A DNA stretch of 64,000 nt, from assembly GCA_958295805.1 (NCBI GenBank), contig OY282373.1, positions 1 through 64,000 on the forward strand. Reading direction: 5' to 3'. The notes under the pieces are model-generated. The model saw only the letters and a list, made by a program, of their open reading frames with translations. It searched no databases and was not told the origin of the DNA. This stretch comes from an uncultured Nitrospirales bacterium (GTDB lineage: Bacteria; Nitrospirota; Nitrospiria; Nitrospirales; UBA8639). The position numbers and the translations under genes are program-made. Shown piece after piece: positions 61,401 to 64,000 of this stretch; position 1 is the stretch's first letter; every line of letters starts with the position of its first letter.

Positions 61401-64000
61401 GGTCTCGGAGAACGGCGGGGTGGCCACGGTGACGGCGACGCTGGGCGAGGCTGTGGCCGCAGCCACCACGATCACGGTGTCGGCGGCGGCGGGTACGGAC
61501 ACGGACGCTTCGGACTTCACCCTGAGCGCGGCGCGGACGCTGACGATCGCGGCGGGCGAGACGACGAGTACCGGCACGGTGACGATCACCGCCGTGGACA
61601 ACGCTCTCGACGAATCGGACAAGAGTGTCACCGTGTCCGGCGCGGCCTCGAGCAGCGCGGAAATTCGGCAACCCACCGATCAGACGCTGACGATCACCGA
61701 CGACGACGGGCCGACGGTGTCGATCGACTCGCCGAGCGTGACCGAGGGCGACAGCGGTTCGACGAACCTGACGTTCACGGCGACCTTGAGCGCGGCGAGC
61801 GTCCAGCAGGTGACGGTGGCCTACGCCGACGCCGGGACCGGCACGGCCACGTCGGGGACCGACTACACGGCGATCACCGCAGGGACGCTGACCTTCGCGG
61901 TGGGGACGACCAGCCAGACCTTCAACGTGGCGGTGACGGGCGACACGCTGGACGAAGCGAACGAGACGGTGGTGGTGTCCCTGAGCAGCGCGACGAACGC
62001 GACGATCGCGACGGGTACCGGCACGGGGACGATCACGGACGACGACGCGACGACGGCGACGCTGTCGATCGACTCGCCGAGCGTGACGGAGGGGAACAGC
62101 GGCTCGACGAACCTGACGTTCACGGTGAGGTTGAGCGCGGCGAGCGGCCAGCAGGTGACGGTGGACTACGCCGACGCCGGGACCGGCACGGCCACGTCAG
62201 GGACGGACTACACGGCGATCACCGGTGGTACGCTGACCTTCGCGGCGGGGACGACCAGCCAGACCTTCAACGTGGCGGTGACGGGCGATACGCTGGCCGA
62301 GTTGAGCGAGACCGTCGTGGTGACCCTGAGCGGCGCGACGAACGCGACGATCGCGACGGCGACCGGCACGGGGAGGATCAGGAACGATGACGCGGGCCTG
62401 GTCTTCACCCCCACTGCCCTGACCTTGACCGAGGAAGGCGCCAGCAAGACCTTCACCGTGACCCTGAGCTCCCGCCCCCCCTCAGAACAGGCTACGATCT
62501 TTCTCTACCCGGACCCCGGCCTCGAGTTGAGCGCCGGTACCGCCGGTACCGCCAGGAACCCTGATAATATCACGTTCAATTTCCGGTGGGGGTTTGACAG
62601 CCCCCGCCAGATCACCGTCACGGCCCTCGCGGACAGCAACGGCAATGACGAGACCAGGTACATCAGGTACAGGACGTCCGGCTACGACGCCGTGGACACC
62701 ACTAACCCCCAGAATGGGGTGCGGGTCAACGTCATTGACGACGACGATCCGACCGTGTCGCTGTCGCTGTCGCCGGCGTCGGTCTCGGAGAACGGGGGCG
62801 TCTCTACGGTGACGGCGACGCTGAACAAGGCTGTGACCGTGGCCACCACGATCACGGTGTCGGCGGCGGCGGGGACGGCGGCGGACTCTTCCGACTTCAC
62901 CCTGAGTTCGGCGAACACGCTGACGATCGCAGCGGGCGCGACGACGAGTACCGGCACGGTGACGGTCACCGCCGTGGACAACGCCCTCGACGAACCGGAC
63001 AAGAGTGTCACCGTGTCCGGCGCGGTATCGCACAACGGCGTGGCGGCGCCCGCCGACCAGACGCTGACGATCACCGACGATGACCCCGCGCCGACGCTGT
63101 CGATCGACTCGCCGAGCGTGACGGAAGGGGACAGCGGCACGACGAACCTGACGTTCACGGCGACGTTGAGCGCCGAGAGCGGCCAGCAGGTGACGGTAGA
63201 CTACGCGGACGCCGGGACCGGGACGGCGACCTCGGGGACGGACTACACGGCGATCACCGGCGGTACGCTGACCTTCGCGGCGGGGACGACCAGCCAGACC
63301 TTCAACGTATCGGTGACCGGCGACGCGCTGGACGAAGTGAATGAGACCGTCTTGGTAACCCTGAGCAGCGCGACGAATGCGACAATCTCGACGGCGACCG
63401 GGACGGGAACGATCACGGACGATGAGACGCTGCCGACGGTGGCGCTGGTGCTGTCGCCGGCGTCGATCTCGGAGAGTGGCGGGGTCTCGACGGTGACGGC
63501 GACGCTGTCGGGGGCATCAAGCGAGGCGGTGACGGTGACGGTGGACGCGGCGGCGGGCACGGGGGCGATTCCCGCGGACTTCGCGCTGTCGAGCGCGACG
63601 ACGCTGACGATCGCGGCGGGGGACACGACGAGTGCGGGCGCGGTGACGGTGACGGCGAACGGGAACGCGGTGGATTCGCCCAATAAGCAGGTGACGGTCT
63701 CGGCGACGGTCTCGGGCGGCAACAATGTCGTGGCGCCGTCGAACGTGATGCTGACGCTGACGGACGATGAGACGCTGCCGACGGTGGCGCTGGTGCTGTC
63801 GCCGGCGTCGATCTCGGAAAGTGGCGGGGTCTCGACGGTGACGGCGACGCTGTCGGGGGCGTCGAGCGAGGCGGTGACGGTGACGGTGGACGCGGCGGCG
63901 GGCACGGGGGCGATTCCCGCGGACTTCGCGCTGTCGGGCACGACGACGCTGACGATCGCGGCGGGGGATACGACGAGTTCGGGCGCGGTGACGGTGACGG
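55495..64000 (+). CDS. Giant secreted Calx-beta repeat protein (runs off right edge)
   Basis: One frame stays open from ATG 55495 to the end of the window, over 2,835 codons. The N-terminus is a signal peptide (MKRWIAGWRLHLLPLLLFAF, cut near VAAQ). Then follow 14 Calx-beta modules of about 114 residues. Each starts with an SINSPSVTEGDSG-like strand, contains DYTAITGGTLTFAAGTTSQT and ends in TGTGTITDDD. Four blocks of a different kind interrupt them (near 57640, 59680, 61050 and 62400). Each joins a LTVTEEGPGKSFT-type domain to a LSLSPASVSENAGVSTVTAT domain, and at the right edge two 345-bp copies of the latter type follow. One further variant domain lies near 56610. Calx-beta modules bind calcium and form long rods, so this is probably a surface or matrix protein. 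Base composition is clearly more GC-rich than its neighbours. No ribosome site is visible before the ATG. Confidence 0.88.
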   Translation, partial: MKRWIAGWRLHLLPLLLFAFAAAAPDVAAQTPSLSINSPSVTEGDSGFPNMVFTVTLSPASSQRVTVQFSTRASRSTATPSTDYGTTSGTLTFAAGDTSKTFNVWVRGDTTDETNETVVAEIGNASGATVSTGSGTGTIIDDDGPTVSINSPSVTEGDSGSTNLTFTVTLSATSVQQVTVAYADAGTGTATSGTDYTAITAGTLTFAVGTTSQTFNVSVTGDTTDEANETVVVTLSSPTNATVSSTAGTGTGTITDDDGPTLSINSPSVMEGNSGSTNLTFTVTLSAASAQQVTVAYADATTGTATSGTDYTAITAGTLTFTAGTTSQTFDVAVTGDVLDESNETVVVTLSAPTNATISTATGTGTITDNDATPSITLTVDDNSVAEDDGATTITVTATVDGTTRFAAATTVTVSVAGSGTASAVDFAAVTGFDITIAAGAESGTGTFTLTPTNDALDEADETVTVSGASGSLTVNSATISLMDDDATPTLSIDSPSVTEGDSGSATLTFTVTLSAASGQQVTVAWGSGTGGTATAGMDYTAITGGTLTFAVGTTRQTFNVSVTGDTTAEPNETVVVTLSNATNATIATATGTGTITNDDGTTLSINSPSVTEGNSGSTTLTFTVTLSAASSQQVTVAYADAGTGTATSGTDYTAITGGTLTFTAGTTSQTFNVSVTGDTTPESNETVAVTLSGATNATIATGTGTGTITNDDAGLVITPTALTVTEEGPGKSFTFALASNPGDDVEITVRFRADEGLAMSTFIAVRNNRDFFIEFGYGTSIPITVTALADSNSQDEIRNITYEAFNYGPSGERNAVAVTVIDDDKPTVSLSLSPASVSENAGVSTVTATLSEASTAATTITVSAAAGTGADSSDFTLSSARTLTIAAGETTSTGTVTITAVDNALDEPDKSVTVSGSASNSVGVQQPSDQTLTITDDDGPTLSLDSPSVTEGDNGSTNLTFTVTLSATSVQQVTVAWADAGSGTATSGTDYTAITGGTLTFAAGTTSQTFDVAVTGDTLDEVNETVVVSLSSPTNATIATGTGTGTITDDDGPMVSIDSPSVTEGDSGSTNLTFTATLSAASGQQVTVAWAEGTGGTATSGTDYEAIAGGTLTFPAGTTSQTFNVAVMGDTTDELNETVVVTLSSPTNATIATGTGTGTITDDDGPTVSIDSPSVTEGNSGSTTLTFTVTLSAASVQQVTVDYADAGTGTATSGTDYEAIAGGTLTFAAGTTRQTFNVAVTGDTTAEANETVMVALVNSTIATIATATGTGTITNDDGVTVSINSPSVTEGNSGSTNLTFTVTLGAASSQQVTVDYADAGTGTATSGADYTAITGGPLTFAAGTTSQTFNVSVLGETTAESNETVVVTLSNPTNATISSATGTGTITNDDAGVVFTPTALTLTEEGPGKTFTVALATNPGDGVEVTIRFLADPGLAMSSFIAFRNNRDVYLDFEYGSDPFEMTVTALADSNANDETRYIRYTTSGYQGAVDVTNPQNAVRVNVIDDDKPAVSLSLSPASVSENAGVSTVTATLSEAVAVATTITVSAAAGTAADSSDFTLSSANTLTIAAGATTSTGTVTVTAVDNALDEPDKRVTVSGAVSHNGVAAPADQTLTITDDDPTPTLSLDSPSVTEGDSGSTTLTFTATLSAASSRYVTVAWADAATGTATSGTDYTAITGGTLIFPAGTTSQTFTVAVTGDTLDEANETVVVSLSNPTNAAISSTAGTGTGTITDDDATTATLSINSPTVTEGDSGSTNLTFTVTLSAASGQSVTVDYADAGTGTATSGTDYTAITAGTLTFAAGTTSQTFNVAVTGDTTFEPNETVVVTLSGATNATIAAGTGTGTITNDDAGLIFTPTALTLNEEGASKSFTIQLATDPGFDVSFDIFPPAGLRVNNSTGTIPYDLDYGDTPAFSVTALADSNSEDETKYIQYSAFSYGPSGRRNGVEVTVIDDDEPAVSLSLSPASVSENGGVATVTATLGEAVAAATTITVSAAAGTDTDASDFTLSAARTLTIAAGETTSTGTVTITAVDNALDESDKSVTVSGAASSSAEIRQPTDQTLTITDDDGPTVSIDSPSVTEGDSGSTNLTFTATLSAASVQQVTVAYADAGTGTATSGTDYTAITAGTLTFAVGTTSQTFNVAVTGDTLDEANETVVVSLSSATNATIATGTGTGTITDDDATTATLSIDSPSVTEGNSGSTNLTFTVRLSAASGQQVTVDYADAGTGTATSGTDYTAITGGTLTFAAGTTSQTFNVAVTGDTLAELSETVVVTLSGATNATIATATGTGRIRNDDAGLVFTPTALTLTEEGASKTFTVTLSSRPPSEQATIFLYPDPGLELSAGTAGTARNPDNITFNFRWGFDSPRQITVTALADSNGNDETRYIRYRTSGYDAVDTTNPQNGVRVNVIDDDDPTVSLSLSPASVSENGGVSTVTATLNKAVTVATTITVSAAAGTAADSSDFTLSSANTLTIAAGATTSTGTVTVTAVDNALDEPDKSVTVSGAVSHNGVAAPADQTLTITDDDPAPTLSIDSPSVTEGDSGTTNLTFTATLSAESGQQVTVDYADAGTGTATSGTDYTAITGGTLTFAAGTTSQTFNVSVTGDALDEVNETVLVTLSSATNATISTATGTGTITDDETLPTVALVLSPASISESGGVSTVTATLSGASSEAVTVTVDAAAGTGAIPADFALSSATTLTIAAGDTTSAGAVTVTANGNAVDSPNKQVTVSATVSGGNNVVAPSNVMLTLTDDETLPTVALVLSPASISESGGVSTVTATLSGASSEAVTVTVDAAAGTGAIPADFALSGTTTLTIAAGDTTSSGAVTVT
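63421..64000 (+). repeat. 345-bp near-identical tandem repeat in the Calx-beta gene
   Basis: The segment starting GATGAGACGCTGCCGACGG at 63421 recurs at 63766 with only a few changes, a 115-residue period. The second copy reaches the window edge. It is the least diverged repeat in the gene and therefore the most recent duplication visible. Confidence 0.85.

Overview
The window looks like a piece of chromosome from a nitrite-oxidising Nitrospira. The left edge carries the two catalytic subunit genes of nitrite oxidoreductase, nxrA (complete) and nxrB (only its 5' end), in the Nitrospira arrangement and with a Tat-exported alpha subunit. The other genes (type IV-like PCP_red repeats, di-haem peroxidase, chorismate branch genes, short SppA, many small lineage-specific proteins) fit that assignment. 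This is inferred from recognised protein families; no database was searched.

Layout. 1-4185: nxrB', nxrA and a 38-codon leader ORF, read leftward, behind an AT-rich upstream region with a perfect palindrome. 4800-5870: tiny genes and remnants (one ankyrin protein) separated by short hairpin repeats. 6005-14438: Asp-box propeller lipoprotein, CrtC/AttH-like protein, Lon-substrate-domain protein, a DrrAB-like ABC exporter, a SirB1-like protein, a HEAT protein, an EF-hand secreted protein, an HNH nuclease and a YugP-type metalloprotease. 14588-17277: tRNA-Val(CAC) with its promoter, a TPR lipoprotein, a viroplasmin-RNase H protein and a MazEF module. 17402-28137: a leftward housekeeping cluster pheA-hisC-tyrA-aroA-cmk-plsC-rpsA-sppA-ihfB-PCP_red, interrupted by a YefM-YoeB module in the opposite orientation. 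28235-36322: an unusual response regulator, a PPK2 kinase and an OMF-MFP-RND efflux operon. 36535-40624: DUF1579, DoxX, three uncharacterised proteins, a radical SAM protein and HicAB. 40672-45726: a decayed trypsin-like protease whose middle has been amplified about five times together with a hairpin-pair element, next to a Sel1-repeat protein with a 24-residue tandem repeat. 45824-54536: MscS channel, 2OG-Fe(II) oxygenase, DUF819 protein, di-haem peroxidase, a DapF-like epimerase with a Cys-to-Ser change, and DNA polymerase I. 54537-64000: hairpin repeats, a decayed Ig/Calx-beta gene fragment, and the first 2,835 codons of a giant Calx-beta repeat protein that runs off the right edge.

How it fits together. 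NxrAB is the energy-conserving enzyme. The central cluster links chorismate-derived amino acid synthesis (pheA, hisC, tyrA, aroA) to the widespread cmk-rpsA-ihfB translation and nucleoid block, with plsC and sppA built in; several overlapping stop/start codons suggest translational coupling. The accessory parts are three toxin-antitoxin modules, an efflux pump and large repetitive secreted proteins.

The most distinctive signal is a family of REP/REPIN-like hairpins. They have a constant CATCTCATG core and changing but always complementary stem bases, and occur at 15 places. Some supply the stop codon of the gene they follow, and one pair was carried along in the amplification of the protease fragment. 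A second, TCATTCTGAGCGAAGCGAAG-type repeat has been built into the 3' ends of tyrA and probably ppk2.
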